A DNA stretch of 64,000 nucleotides from Natronococcus roseus (GTDB taxonomy: Archaea > Halobacteriota > Halobacteria > Halobacteriales > Natrialbaceae), in NCBI RefSeq assembly GCF_043677095.1, contig NZ_JBHLJR010000003.1:434001-498000 (forward strand). Direction: 5' to 3'. Shown here in pieces: positions 8,084 to 16,758 of this stretch (position 1 is the stretch's first letter; every line of letters begins with the position of its first letter). The notes beneath the pieces are model-generated. The model did not search any database and was not told where the DNA came from. It was given only the letters and a program-made list of their open reading frames with translations. The translations under genes were made by a program, and so were the position numbers.

Positions 8084-9010
8084 ATGCCACTGCGCGTGAC
8101 GTTTCTGGGGACCGGCGGGGCCGTTCCAACGACCGAGCGGAATCCGAGCGGGATCTTCGTCGCCCGCGAGGGCGAGGGGCTGCTGTTCGACGCCGCCGAG
8201 GGGACCCAGCGCCAGATGATGCGATTCGGGACGGGGTTTTCGATCGCGCATATTTTCGTCACGCACCTCCACGGCGATCACGTCCTGGGGATTCCCGGCC
8301 TGCTCCAGACGATGGACTTCAACGACCGCGAGGACGCCCTGGCGATCCACGGCCCTCGAGGTACCCGACGCGACCTCGAGTCGCTGGTCCACGCGCTCGG
8401 CAATCGACCCTCGTTTCCGGTGCGGATCAACGAGGTCGGCGGCGGCGATGTCGCCTACCGCGCCGACGAGTTCGCGGTTCGAGCGTTCGCGACCGACCAC
8501 GACACTCGGTCAGTCGGCTACGCGCTCGTCGAGGACGACCGCAAGGGCCGGTTCGACCGCGAGCGCGCCGAGGAGCTCGGCGTCCCCGTCGGGCCGAAGT
8601 TCTCGAGGCTCCACGAGGGGGAATCCGTCGAACTCGAGGACGGCACCGTCGTCGACCCCGAACAGGTCGTCGGCGACCCCCGACCCGGTCGTGCGATCGT
8701 CTACACCGGTGACACCCGGCCGACGGCTGCGACGATCGAGGCCGCCGACGAACCCGACCTGTTGATCCACGACGCGACGTTCGCCGACGACCGCGCCGAC
8801 CGCGCCGCCGACACCGCCCACTCGACGGCGCGCCAGGCCGCCGAGATCGCTAATAGGGCCGGCGCAAAGCGCCTGGCGCTGATGCACCTCTCGTCGCGGT
8901 ACGCCGGCGACGTTTCGGCTCACCTCGAGGAGGCCCGCGAGGTATTCGCGGGTGAAGTCTTCGTCCCTGACGACGGCGAGACGCTCGAACTCGAGTACCC
9001 GGACGTCTGA
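8084..9010 (+). CDS. rnz: Ribonuclease Z (tRNA 3' processing endonuclease)
   Basis: The metallo-beta-lactamase motif THLHGDH is present (His61, His63, Asp65, His66). FATDHD, VYTGDTRPT and LMHLSSRY follow, giving the remaining zinc ligands of tRNase Z. The length (308 residues) fits the short archaeal/bacterial form. tRNase Z cuts precursor tRNAs 3' of the discriminator base. I chose the ATG at 8084; the preceding in-frame GTG at 8081 would add one residue. The gene is divergent from the DUF7282 gene. Confidence 0.93.
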   Translation: MPLRVTFLGTGGAVPTTERNPSGIFVAREGEGLLFDAAEGTQRQMMRFGTGFSIAHIFVTHLHGDHVLGIPGLLQTMDFNDREDALAIHGPRGTRRDLESLVHALGNRPSFPVRINEVGGGDVAYRADEFAVRAFATDHDTRSVGYALVEDDRKGRFDRERAEELGVPVGPKFSRLHEGESVELEDGTVVDPEQVVGDPRPGRAIVYTGDTRPTAATIEAADEPDLLIHDATFADDRADRAADTAHSTARQAAEIANRAGAKRLALMHLSSRYAGDVSAHLEEAREVFAGEVFVPDDGETLELEYPDV

Positions 9011-9096
9011 GCAGAGCTGGCCGTCGGAAACCGTCCCATCCTGCGATCAGCCGACAAAGCTTTGTGGCACTGTTACACAGTGACAGAGGTATCGAT

Positions 9097-9366
9097 ATGC
9101 AACCGTGTCAGAACTGTCAGGCGATCATCGACGAGTACACCCTGGACAAACAACTCGAGACCCTGCGCGGACTCACGGTCGACGATTTCAACGTCTGTGC
9201 GGACTGCACAACGGTCGCACCCGAGGCCTGCGTGGAGTGCAGCGGCGCGGTTTACGTTCCCCGAAGCGAAGCCTCGACGCCGGACTACTGTCCGGCCTGC
9301 CGATCCGATCGGATCAAGCGCACGGGACGGGATCCCGGCTGGACAGTCGAGCCGACCTCCTCCTGA
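9097..9366 (+). CDS. Small zinc-binding protein with four CxxC knuckles
   Basis: The 89-residue product has CQNC, CADC, CVEC and CPAC knuckles, enough for two zinc sites of the zinc-ribbon type, and a basic patch RIKRTGR near its end. I chose the ATG at 9097; a GTG at 9064 would add 11 residues that overlap a small inverted repeat (CACTG-N5-CAGTG, 9068-9082), possibly an operator. Small CxxC proteins like this are very common in haloarchaea, and most are uncharacterised. A nucleic-acid or protein-protein role is plausible but unproven. Confidence 0.7.
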   Translation: MQPCQNCQAIIDEYTLDKQLETLRGLTVDDFNVCADCTTVAPEACVECSGAVYVPRSEASTPDYCPACRSDRIKRTGRDPGWTVEPTSS

Positions 9367-9715
9367 ACGGGTTCTGGTGCCGCGGCCCGTTCTGTGTGGC
9401 CTCTGACTATTGTAAGTAGTAGAGTAACGTAGCCGGAAAGATGTTAAAGTGTCCACTCCAGCTGTAGAATCTGACCATTCGACCAATGTATAAGGAATAT
9501 CTATACTGTGTGTACACAACGGTTATTACGCAGGATCAGTTCTCGAGCATGTGAGAAGTACGCACAGACGTCCTGACCGGGGTGCCGGCCTGCCGATTTG
9601 CCGCTGGCTAAGAGACGGAGCGAACGGTTCGATCGGTCTGAGCTCGGCTACCTGGATGCAGCACCGACCGACGCGATGCGGCGATCGAACGAGACGCCTC
9701 TTCCGGGGTTGAGAG
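9367..9715. other. Intergenic region, no gene recognised
   Basis: About 350 bases without a convincing gene. The middle (about 9405-9530) is AT-richer than its surroundings and contains a perfect 10-base palindrome TGTGTACACA at 9509-9518, near TATA-like ATAAGGAATAT. It probably holds the promoter of the ligase gene at 9716. Confidence 0.5.
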
Positions 9716-10909
9716 ATGGCTGTCCCACTCGATACCGAAACCGAATCCACGAACGAGGGCGGACTGATCCGACGAAGCGTCGAGGTCGAGTACTGGGTGA
9801 TCGACGAGCGCGGCCAACTGACCGAACCCGGAGACCTCCTCGAGGCCTCCCCGGGCGTCGAAGGGGAGTTCGTCGCGCCGCTGCTCGAGATCAAGACGAC
9901 GCCGTGTGAGTCGACGGACGAACTGCGTGACGAGCTGTTCGGTCGGCTGGGTCGCGTTCTCCGTCGAGCCGAGGAGCAAGGGAAGCGACTCGTCCCGCTT
10001 GGCACTCCGATACACTGCGGTCCGATCGAGGACCGTCCGAACGAGCGCACGAGGATTCAGGACCGCGTCCTCGGCGAGAACTTCGAGTACGTCCGACACT
10101 GCGCCGGAACGCACGTTCATATCGAACAGCAGCCCGGCCGCGAGATCGACCAGCTGAACACGCTCGTCGCACTCGATCCCGCGCTGGCGCTGGTCAACTC
10201 CACGCCGTTCTTTCGCGGAACGAAGCTGGCCACCGGTGCGAGATCGCAGCTGTACCGTCGGCTGGCCTACGCTGCCCTCCCCAACCAGGGGGAGCTGTGG
10301 CCGTACGTTCCCGACAGGAAGGCGTGGGCGAGACGCGTCGATCGCTGCTACGAGGCGTTCCTGACCGAGGCCGTGATCGCCGGTTTCGACCGGGAGTACG
10401 TCCAGTCCCACTTCGAGCCGGAGGGAACGGCCTGGACGCCGGTCAAGCTTCGCGATCGGTTCTCGACGGTCGAGTGGCGCTCACCCGACACCGCCCTTCC
10501 GAGTCAGGTCGTTCGACTCGCCGACGAAATCGCCGGTATCGTCGAGCACGCTACCGACGTCGGTGTTCGTATCGAGGGAGAGACCGGCCACGTGAGGAAC
10601 GACTCGGTCGTTCTTCCGGAGTTCGAGGCGCTGAGATCGTACGTCGACGCCGCCATCCGGGACGGGCTGTCGTCTGGTTCGGTTCGATCGTACCTGGGAC
10701 GAATGGGATTCGACGTGTCGGCGTACGATCCGCTCTCGCCAGAACTCGCCGCGATGGGGGAGCCGACACGTTCCGAGGCGCGGGCGCTCCGCCTCCGGTA
10801 TGCGGACCGCCTCGAGCAGGATTTGTCTCGGGGCGCTCCTTCGACGGCGAGCGACGGGCAAGCGCATCCGAGCAGCGACGAGAGTTCGTTTCGGCCCAAC
10901 TCCCGGTGA
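9716..10909 (+). CDS. GCS2-family carboxylate-amine ligase (glutamate-cysteine ligase-like)
   Basis: The 397-residue protein shows the ATP-grasp-like GCS2 pattern: RRSVEVEYWVID at residues 19-30 (metal-binding Glu), then FVAPLLEIKTTPCES, CAGTHVHIEQQ and FSTVEWRSPD. These correspond to conserved substrate and metal sites of YbdK/GshA-type ligases. The N-terminal motif differs from that of the haloarchaeal gamma-glutamylcysteine synthetase as I recall it (VEEEF), so this looks like a separate paralogue. The gene is followed after six bases by a class I glutamine amidotransferase, probably one operon. An ATP-dependent amide-forming reaction is likely; the acyl and amine substrates are unknown. 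Confidence 0.78.
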   Translation: MAVPLDTETESTNEGGLIRRSVEVEYWVIDERGQLTEPGDLLEASPGVEGEFVAPLLEIKTTPCESTDELRDELFGRLGRVLRRAEEQGKRLVPLGTPIHCGPIEDRPNERTRIQDRVLGENFEYVRHCAGTHVHIEQQPGREIDQLNTLVALDPALALVNSTPFFRGTKLATGARSQLYRRLAYAALPNQGELWPYVPDRKAWARRVDRCYEAFLTEAVIAGFDREYVQSHFEPEGTAWTPVKLRDRFSTVEWRSPDTALPSQVVRLADEIAGIVEHATDVGVRIEGETGHVRNDSVVLPEFEALRSYVDAAIRDGLSSGSVRSYLGRMGFDVSAYDPLSPELAAMGEPTRSEARALRLRYADRLEQDLSRGAPSTASDGQAHPSSDESSFRPNSR

Positions 10910-10915
10910 GAACGG

Positions 10916-11644
10916 ATGGGAGAGATACAACTCGCGCTGTTGAACGCGGCTCACGAGGCGACCGATACACGACGAAACTTCCGCCGGGAGCTCGACGCCG
11001 AGTTGACGGAGTTTCACTGCCCGTCCGGCGAGTTTCCCGACGACTTCCGCTACGACGGGTTCGTCGTCACCGGTTCGCGAGCGTCGGTCTACTGGGACCG
11101 GGAGTGGATCGGCCGGCTGAAGACCTGGACTGGCGACGCGATCCGGGCCGGGTTACCGGCGCTCGGCGTCTGTTACGGACACCAGCTCCTTGCGGACGTG
11201 ATGGGCGGCCGCGTCAAAGCCATGGGCGAGTACGAGATCGGGTACCGGACGGTCGAACAGGACGGTGCGAATCGCCTTCTCGAGGGCGTCGACCGAACGA
11301 TGACCGTCTTTACCACTCACTCCGACCACGTCTGCGAGGAACCGCCCGGTGCGACGGTGTTCGCGAAAAACGAGTACGGGATCCACGGCTTCCGGAAGGA
11401 CCGCGTCTTCGCCGTGCAGTTTCATCCGGAGTACGACATGGAGATGGCCGAATCGGTCACCGCGGGAAAGTCCGATCAGCTCCCCGAGGAGCGTATCGAC
11501 GCGGTTCTCGAGGGGATCGACGCCGGAAACTACGACGCGGCCTGCGAGGCAAAACGGCTGTTCGATAACTTCCTCGCGTACGTAGAAGAGATCCAGGCGA
11601 AACGACTCGCAGCGGACGGCGGACCGAACGAGCCGTCCCGCTGA
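10916..11644 (+). CDS. Class I glutamine amidotransferase (GMP synthase-like GATase domain)
   Basis: The protein has the GATase nucleophile elbow LGVCYGHQLL (Cys) and the catalytic His-x-Glu in FAVQFHPEYDME, so it should hydrolyse glutamine to release ammonia. It is a free-standing domain of 242 residues, as in GuaA-like amidotransferases or gamma-glutamyl hydrolases such as PuuD. It begins six bases after the GCS2 ligase, which suggests that it either supplies ammonia to the ligase or removes a gamma-glutamyl group from its product. The C-terminal 40 residues are charged and helical. Confidence 0.85.
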   Translation: MGEIQLALLNAAHEATDTRRNFRRELDAELTEFHCPSGEFPDDFRYDGFVVTGSRASVYWDREWIGRLKTWTGDAIRAGLPALGVCYGHQLLADVMGGRVKAMGEYEIGYRTVEQDGANRLLEGVDRTMTVFTTHSDHVCEEPPGATVFAKNEYGIHGFRKDRVFAVQFHPEYDMEMAESVTAGKSDQLPEERIDAVLEGIDAGNYDAACEAKRLFDNFLAYVEEIQAKRLAADGGPNEPSR

Positions 11645-11678
11645 CTGCGACCGGCGGGGTGTCACCGGGGATGTCGAT

Positions 11679-12653
11679 TCAGTCGTGCCCGTAGACCGGC
11701 ACCGGCTCGTACGGCTCCTCGAGGTACTCGACGTCCGAGTCGGAGAGCGAAATCTCGAGCGCCTCCACGGCCTCCTCCAGGTGTTCGACGCTCGAGGTAC
11801 CGACGATCGGCGCGGTCGTGTTCTCGTTCTCGAACTGCCAGGCCAGCGCGATCTGGGCCATCGTGACGCCGCGGTCGTCGGCGAGCTCTCCCACCCGTTC
11901 GTTGATCGCCTCGCTTGCCGGGAACTCGTGGTAGGGGACGCCGGCGTTCTCGACCTCGTGGTCGGCCCGCGTCGTCGACCGGAACTCCTCGTGGGGCCGA
12001 GCGAGATATCCCGCGCCGAGGGGGCTCCAGGGCATCGTGGCGACGTCGTAGTCGTCGCAGACGGGGAACATCTCGCGTTCCTCCTCGCGGTAGGCCAGGT
12101 GGTAGAGGTTCTGCATGGTCTCGAACGGCGCGAGCCCCTCGCGCTCGCTCACCCGTCTGGCCTCGAGAAACTGGTGGGCCCACATCGAGGATGCCCCGAG
12201 GTGACGGACCTTCCCGCGACGGACGGCGTCGTCGAGGGCGCGCATCGTCGTTTCGATCGGCGTGTCGTAATCCCAGCGGTGGATCTGGTAGAGGTCGAGC
12301 GTGTCCATCCCGAGCCGATCGAGGGAAGCCTCGAGCTCCTGCTCGATCGTCTTCCGTGAGAGCCCCTCGGCGTTTCGGTGGTCGTTCGCGCCCGGAAAGC
12401 GGACCTTCGAGGCGACGACGAACTCGTCGCGGTCGTAGTCGGCCAGCACGTCGCCGAGGATCGCCTCGCTCTCACCCGCCGAGTAGACGTTGGCGGTGTC
12501 GAAGAAGTTGATCCCCAGGTCGATCGCGCGCTCGAGGAGTTCCCGTCCCTCCTCCTCGTCTAACATCCAGTCCTGACCGCTGCCGAAGCTCATACAGCCG
12601 AGACAGATCTTGCTCACGGTCGTCCCGGTCGAACCGAGCGTCGTGTACTCCAT
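11679..12653 (-). CDS. Aldo/keto reductase
   Basis: The 324-residue protein has the complete aldo/keto reductase tetrad: Asp and Tyr in FFDTANVYSAGESE, Lys in VVASKVRFPG and His in LYQIHRWDYDTP. The C-terminal NADPH-binding segment APIVGTSSVEHLEEAVEAL is also there. These are cytoplasmic NAD(P)H-dependent oxidoreductases of broad substrate range, and this one resembles the YajO/AKR11-12 type. The ATG at 12653 gives the canonical MEYTTLGSTG start. The gene is single and convergent with the amidotransferase. Confidence 0.9.
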   Translation of the reverse strand: MEYTTLGSTGTTVSKICLGCMSFGSGQDWMLDEEEGRELLERAIDLGINFFDTANVYSAGESEAILGDVLADYDRDEFVVASKVRFPGANDHRNAEGLSRKTIEQELEASLDRLGMDTLDLYQIHRWDYDTPIETTMRALDDAVRRGKVRHLGASSMWAHQFLEARRVSEREGLAPFETMQNLYHLAYREEEREMFPVCDDYDVATMPWSPLGAGYLARPHEEFRSTTRADHEVENAGVPYHEFPASEAINERVGELADDRGVTMAQIALAWQFENENTTAPIVGTSSVEHLEEAVEALEISLSDSDVEYLEEPYEPVPVYGHD

Positions 12654-12758
12654 CGAACCGATCGATGGCCGTCGCGTCCAAATACCTACCGCTGTTGCAC
12701 TCTCGTTATCTTTTCGACGTCTAAAATTTACGCATCAAACGCTCAGCCCCCAGAAAAC

Positions 12759-12771
12759 CTATATATTCGGT
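12759..12771 (+). promoter_or_regulatory. TATA box for the 12799 gene
   Basis: The sequence CCTATATATTCGG is a strong archaeal TATA element. Transcription 25-30 bases downstream would begin at about 12788-12795, just before the TTG start at 12799, so the transcript is predicted to be leaderless or nearly so. Confidence 0.55.
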
Positions 12772-12798
12772 TTTAGTAAGACGGGACAGTGATCCGTA

Positions 12799-13449
12799 TT
12801 GTTGGATAGTTTATCTGACCTCACGGCCGTCCTCTTCCCCGCCGTGTACGTGCTGTTCTTTCTGGGAACGCTCGGTATTCTCGCGTTCGCCCGCCGTCGA
12901 TACGCTCGCGAGGTTTGGCTCGCGGGGTTCTTTACGACGCTGCTGGTCGTCACGCTGGTCGGCATGCCGCTGCTTCCGGTCGTCGACATGCACAAGTTCG
13001 CCCAACCGTCCGAGGAGGAAGAGACCTACTACGAGATTCGGATGGTCGACGCGTCGGGTGAGGAACTCTGGTTCGACGACCGCTCGACGCCGCCGACGAC
13101 GGGTACCCGAACGTCGACGGTCGCCGGTCAGATGGCCGACGAGTACACCGACGAACAGCGCCTCGAGATGGGCGAGTTCTACCTCGAAAACGCCAAGGAA
13201 CACCGGCACGCGGTCGAGTCCGGCGACAGGTCGGTCACCGATCGGCTGCAGCCGCCGCGGTACGTCGACGACCGGGCCTGGACCGCCGCGGAGCTCGAGG
13301 GCCACGAGGCGTTCGAGGCGATCCGGATCTACGAGCGCACGGTGATCTACAGCGACGACAACACGGCGGTCGAATCGAACGAGGAGCGACCCCGGGTGAC
13401 GATCGATCCGACCGACGGAACCGTCACCGAACACGAGGAGAGCCGATGA
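12799..13449 (+). CDS. Uncharacterised membrane protein coupled to an HTTM-DCC protein
   Basis: The 216-residue product starts with a rare TTG (12799 or 12802) right after a good TATA box. It has two TM segments (about residues 9-29 and 40-60) and then a soluble domain of about 150 residues with conserved-looking aromatic and charged residues (EEETYYEIRMVDASGEELW). Its stop overlaps the next start as ATGA, so the two are translationally coupled. I do not recognise the family, but the arrangement suggests a partner subunit for the HTTM protein. An alternative ATG far downstream would delete the TM segments and is less likely. Confidence 0.7.
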   Translation: MLDSLSDLTAVLFPAVYVLFFLGTLGILAFARRRYAREVWLAGFFTTLLVVTLVGMPLLPVVDMHKFAQPSEEEETYYEIRMVDASGEELWFDDRSTPPTTGTRTSTVAGQMADEYTDEQRLEMGEFYLENAKEHRHAVESGDRSVTDRLQPPRYVDDRAWTAAELEGHEAFEAIRIYERTVIYSDDNTAVESNEERPRVTIDPTDGTVTEHEESR

Positions 13450-14690
13450 GCGCGTTCGTCAACTACGTCGCCGACGACGGCCGCGCCTCACCGCTCAACC
13501 TCGCCGTCGTCCGCGTGTTGCTTGGGATGTACGTCATCTGGCGCGTGCTCTCGCTCGAGTGGGCGGCCTACGGGGAGTGGCCGGAGTTCCACGTCGACGA
13601 GACGATCGGCTTCCTCCACCAGGATCTCTTCTTTGCGCTGTTGCCCTACCAGCAGTGGGTCGTCGCCGCCCTGTTGGTGCTGTTCGTCGTCGGCTACCGG
13701 ACCCGCTGGACCGGCGGCCTCGCGAGTCTCCTGTTGATGCACATGCTCTCGGTCAAGGCGACGATCTACCTGGCCGGAACCGTCGAGTCGCTGTTCGTCT
13801 GCTCGTACCTGATCCTCATGTTTGCGCTGTTCGCCGAGGACGACCGACTGTCGGTCGACGCGCTCCGCAGAACCGGCGACCGCTCGCTCGAGGAACTGAA
13901 CGCCGTCCTGACCGACGAGACTAACCGGGTCTACAGGATGCGCGCACTCAAGTGGGGACTGCTCGCGGTCGCGATCATCTACGTCGGTTCGGCCTGGGGG
14001 AAGGCGCTGAACGGCCCGCTCGAGATCTGGTTCTCGGGGGCCGAACTCCAGCGGGACATCCTCTTTAACCGCGAGATGACCGGTATCGAACGCGCCGCCG
14101 GCGCCCCGATCGTCGAGAACGAGCTTCTGGCGTGGGTCGGCTTCGTCGGCACCGCGGCGGTTCAGGTGTCGCTGTTCGTCGCTGCGGTCCTCGGGCTCTC
14201 GGTGACGCTTCCGATCCTCGGAATAATCGGCTTCCACGTCTCGGTGATTCTCACCCTGGGGCTGTACTTCATCGACATGATCCTCGTCCTCTCGCTGTTC
14301 GCCGCCTGGGACGGGGCCTACCGACGGCTCGCGGCCGACGCGGACGACGAGGCGACGGTGGTGTACGACGATCGTTGCCGCGTCTGCACCCGGGCGCTCG
14401 TCCCCTTCGTCCACCTCGACAGCACCGACTCGGTTCGGTTCGTTCCGCGATCCGACGCCCCTGCCGAGCTGGCCGACCGCGAGGCGGCGCTGTCCCTGTC
14501 TCACGACGGCGAGGTCTCCGAGGGATACGAGGCGTTCCGTCGGCTTCTCGGGCGGTTTCGGCTGTTGGCGCCGATCGCGTGGGGGCTGGGAGTATCGCCC
14601 GTCCGGGCGGTCGGAACCCGCGTCTACGAGCGCGCCGTCCCCGACCGTCGTCGACGTCCCTCGGACGCGCCGGAACCCGGCCGCTCCTGA
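13446..14690 (+). CDS. HTTM-domain membrane protein fused to a DCC thiol-disulfide oxidoreductase domain
   Basis: Residues 1-300 contain multiple TM helices with the pattern of HTTM proteins, the family related to vitamin K-dependent gamma-carboxylase. The conserved N-terminal LNLAVVRVLLGMYVIWR is visible. After about residue 304 a soluble DCC1/DUF393 domain begins with VVYDDRCRVCTRAL, whose CRVC supplies the redox cysteines, and later has SEGYEAFRRLL. The fusion implies membrane-associated redox chemistry, perhaps coupled to the HTTM active site. The start overlaps the preceding gene by four bases. Confidence 0.82.
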   Translation: MSAFVNYVADDGRASPLNLAVVRVLLGMYVIWRVLSLEWAAYGEWPEFHVDETIGFLHQDLFFALLPYQQWVVAALLVLFVVGYRTRWTGGLASLLLMHMLSVKATIYLAGTVESLFVCSYLILMFALFAEDDRLSVDALRRTGDRSLEELNAVLTDETNRVYRMRALKWGLLAVAIIYVGSAWGKALNGPLEIWFSGAELQRDILFNREMTGIERAAGAPIVENELLAWVGFVGTAAVQVSLFVAAVLGLSVTLPILGIIGFHVSVILTLGLYFIDMILVLSLFAAWDGAYRRLAADADDEATVVYDDRCRVCTRALVPFVHLDSTDSVRFVPRSDAPAELADREAALSLSHDGEVSEGYEAFRRLLGRFRLLAPIAWGLGVSPVRAVGTRVYERAVPDRRRRPSDAPEPGRS

Positions 14691-14738
14691 CCCGTTCCCC
14701 GCGTCGGATTTATACCCGGGTCGACCCTATGGCCCGCC

Positions 14739-16712
14739 GTGAGCACGCGAACGAGTGCGCTCGACGCGGTCGTCTTCGGCGTCGACGTCCAAAGCGGCGA
14801 CGTGCGCGGGGACGCGCCGTCGTACGCCCTGGTCGTCTACGACGGCGAGGACGTCACCCGGGACGTCGTCACGCACCGGAAACTCAGACGGTTGATCGAC
14901 GACGAGGAGCCGGCCATCGTCGCCACCGACAACATGTACGAGCTCGCGGCGGACAAGGATCAGCTGATCCACTTCCTGGGTTCGCTGCCCGCCGGGACGA
15001 AGCTCGTCCAGGTGACGGGCGCCGAACAGCCCGAGCCGCTCTCTCGCGTCGCGAAACGTCACGGGATCCCCTACGGTAAGCAGCCGATGAAGGAGGCCGA
15101 GGCCGCGGCTCGGCTGGCGGCCCACAACGTCGGCCACGAGGTTTCGGCGTTTACCGACACGACGACGGTCAAGGTCTCGAGGGGCCGCTCGACCGGCAGC
15201 GGCGGCTGGAGCGAGGACCGCTACACCCGCCGCATCCACGGCTCGGTCAGGAAACGGGCCCGCGAGGTCGAGTCCGAACTCGAGGACGCGACCCTCGAGT
15301 TCGAGCGCGAGGTGCGGGAAGCCTACGGCGGCTTTGCAAACGCTGTTTTCACCGTCGAGGCCCGCCCGCAGGACATTCCGGTCTCGCGGAACCGCTCGGG
15401 CGACGTTCGGGTCGAGATCGAACGCGAGCGCCGCGACGGGATCGAGTTCCGCCCGCTGGCCAAGCGCCGGGACCACGTCGTCGTCGGCATCGATCCGGGG
15501 ACGACGACCGCGGCCGCGATCGTCTCACTCGAGGGAGAGGTACTGGACGTCTGGAGCTCCCGCACGAGCGACACCGCGGACGTGATCGAGTGGATCGTCG
15601 AACGGGGTCGACCGATCATCGTGGCCGCGGACGTGACGCCGATACCCGAGACGGTCGAGAAGTTCCGCCGGAGCTTCGACGCCGCGGGCTGGGTTCCCGA
15701 CAGCGATCTGCCGATCGACGAGAAACAACACCGGACCCGCGAGCACTCATACGACGACGACCATCAGCGGGACGCGATGGCTGCCGCGCTGTTCGCCGTC
15801 GACGCCCACGAGAGTCAGTTCGAGCGCATCGCCGAGCGGATCCCGCCGGGGATCGACCGCGGCGAGGTCACGGCGCGGGTCGTCGCGGGCGAGGAGAGCG
15901 TCGAGGCCGTCCTGACCGACCTGACCGAGGACGACGGCGCCGAGGAGGAGTCGACCGAGCACGAGCCCCGCGAGTTGACCGAGGAGGAACGGAAGATCAA
16001 GGACCTGAAGACACAGGTCGAACGGCTTCAGTCCCACGTCGGAACCCTCGAGGACCGACTCGAGGAGAAAGACGAGCGCATCCACGAACTCGAGAACAGC
16101 CTCAGCGGCGCCCGCCGCCAGGAGCGAAAGGAGGTCCGGCGGGACCGGGAAGTCTCCCGACTCGACCGCAAGGCCGACCGCCTCGAGCGCGAGCGCGACG
16201 AGGCCCGCGAGGAGGCCGAGGCGCTCGAGGAGAAAGTCGAGCGGATGAAGGCGCTCTGGAAGCTCGATCACTCGAACTTCAGCGACGTCTCCGCGAAGAA
16301 GGAGGGGCTCGTTCCCGTCAAGGTCGTCGAGAAGTTCACCAAGGGAGCGATCCGCGAGGCCGACGAGCAGTACGGCATCGCTGCCGGCGACGTTGTCCAT
16401 CTCCGGGACGCCAGCGGCGCGGGTCGGTCGACCGCAAAGCTGCTCGCGGGGTTCGAACCGCGAGTCGTGTTGAAGGAGGGGGGGCTCTCTGACGTAGCCG
16501 ACGAGATCCTCTTCGAGGCCGAAATTCCCGTCGGTCCGGCCGACGACGTCGCGATGCAGGAGGTCGACGAGCTTGCGGTCGCCCGCGAGGAGGACGTCGA
16601 GGCCGTGATCGACGACTGGCACGGCCACGCCGAGGAGCGTACTCGCGATCGGAAGGCGGAGATGGTCGATCAGCTCATCAGCGAACATCGCGCGGGCGAC
16701 AACGAGGTGTAG
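14739..16712 (+). CDS. DUF460 (COG2433) RNase H-like nuclease with coiled coil
   Basis: The 657-residue protein starts with GTG at 14739, close behind a TATA-like TTTATA at about 14709. Its centre (about residues 245-370) has an RNase H-fold pattern with acidic residues in VVVGIDPGTTTAA, IVAADVTPIP and DDHQRDAMAAAL. A long charged coiled coil follows (about 415-520), and then a C-terminal domain of mixed alpha/beta character. The family is archaea-specific, and its RNase H fold suggests a nuclease or Holliday-junction-resolvase-like activity. The function is not established. Confidence 0.85.
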   Translation: MSTRTSALDAVVFGVDVQSGDVRGDAPSYALVVYDGEDVTRDVVTHRKLRRLIDDEEPAIVATDNMYELAADKDQLIHFLGSLPAGTKLVQVTGAEQPEPLSRVAKRHGIPYGKQPMKEAEAAARLAAHNVGHEVSAFTDTTTVKVSRGRSTGSGGWSEDRYTRRIHGSVRKRAREVESELEDATLEFEREVREAYGGFANAVFTVEARPQDIPVSRNRSGDVRVEIERERRDGIEFRPLAKRRDHVVVGIDPGTTTAAAIVSLEGEVLDVWSSRTSDTADVIEWIVERGRPIIVAADVTPIPETVEKFRRSFDAAGWVPDSDLPIDEKQHRTREHSYDDDHQRDAMAAALFAVDAHESQFERIAERIPPGIDRGEVTARVVAGEESVEAVLTDLTEDDGAEEESTEHEPRELTEEERKIKDLKTQVERLQSHVGTLEDRLEEKDERIHELENSLSGARRQERKEVRRDREVSRLDRKADRLERERDEAREEAEALEEKVERMKALWKLDHSNFSDVSAKKEGLVPVKVVEKFTKGAIREADEQYGIAAGDVVHLRDASGAGRSTAKLLAGFEPRVVLKEGGLSDVADEILFEAEIPVGPADDVAMQEVDELAVAREEDVEAVIDDWHGHAEERTRDRKAEMVDQLISEHRAGDNEV

Positions 16713-16758
16713 GTGTAACCCCACTCCGGGCTCGAGGCGAGGTCGACGAACCGGCCGT

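Noticed and set aside
6274..8712. Rightward open frame of 812 codons
   Set aside because: It is the complement of the RFC-like and DUF7282 genes, with Val/Leu/Asp-rich nonsense; GC-rich DNA leaves such frames open.
9509..9518. TGTGTACACA as an operator
   Set aside because: A 10-base palindrome alone is weak evidence and no second copy was found; I only mention it in the intergenic entry.
16450..16465. GGTTCGAACC resembling a tRNA T-arm
   Set aside because: It lies inside the DUF460 gene and has no other tRNA parts.
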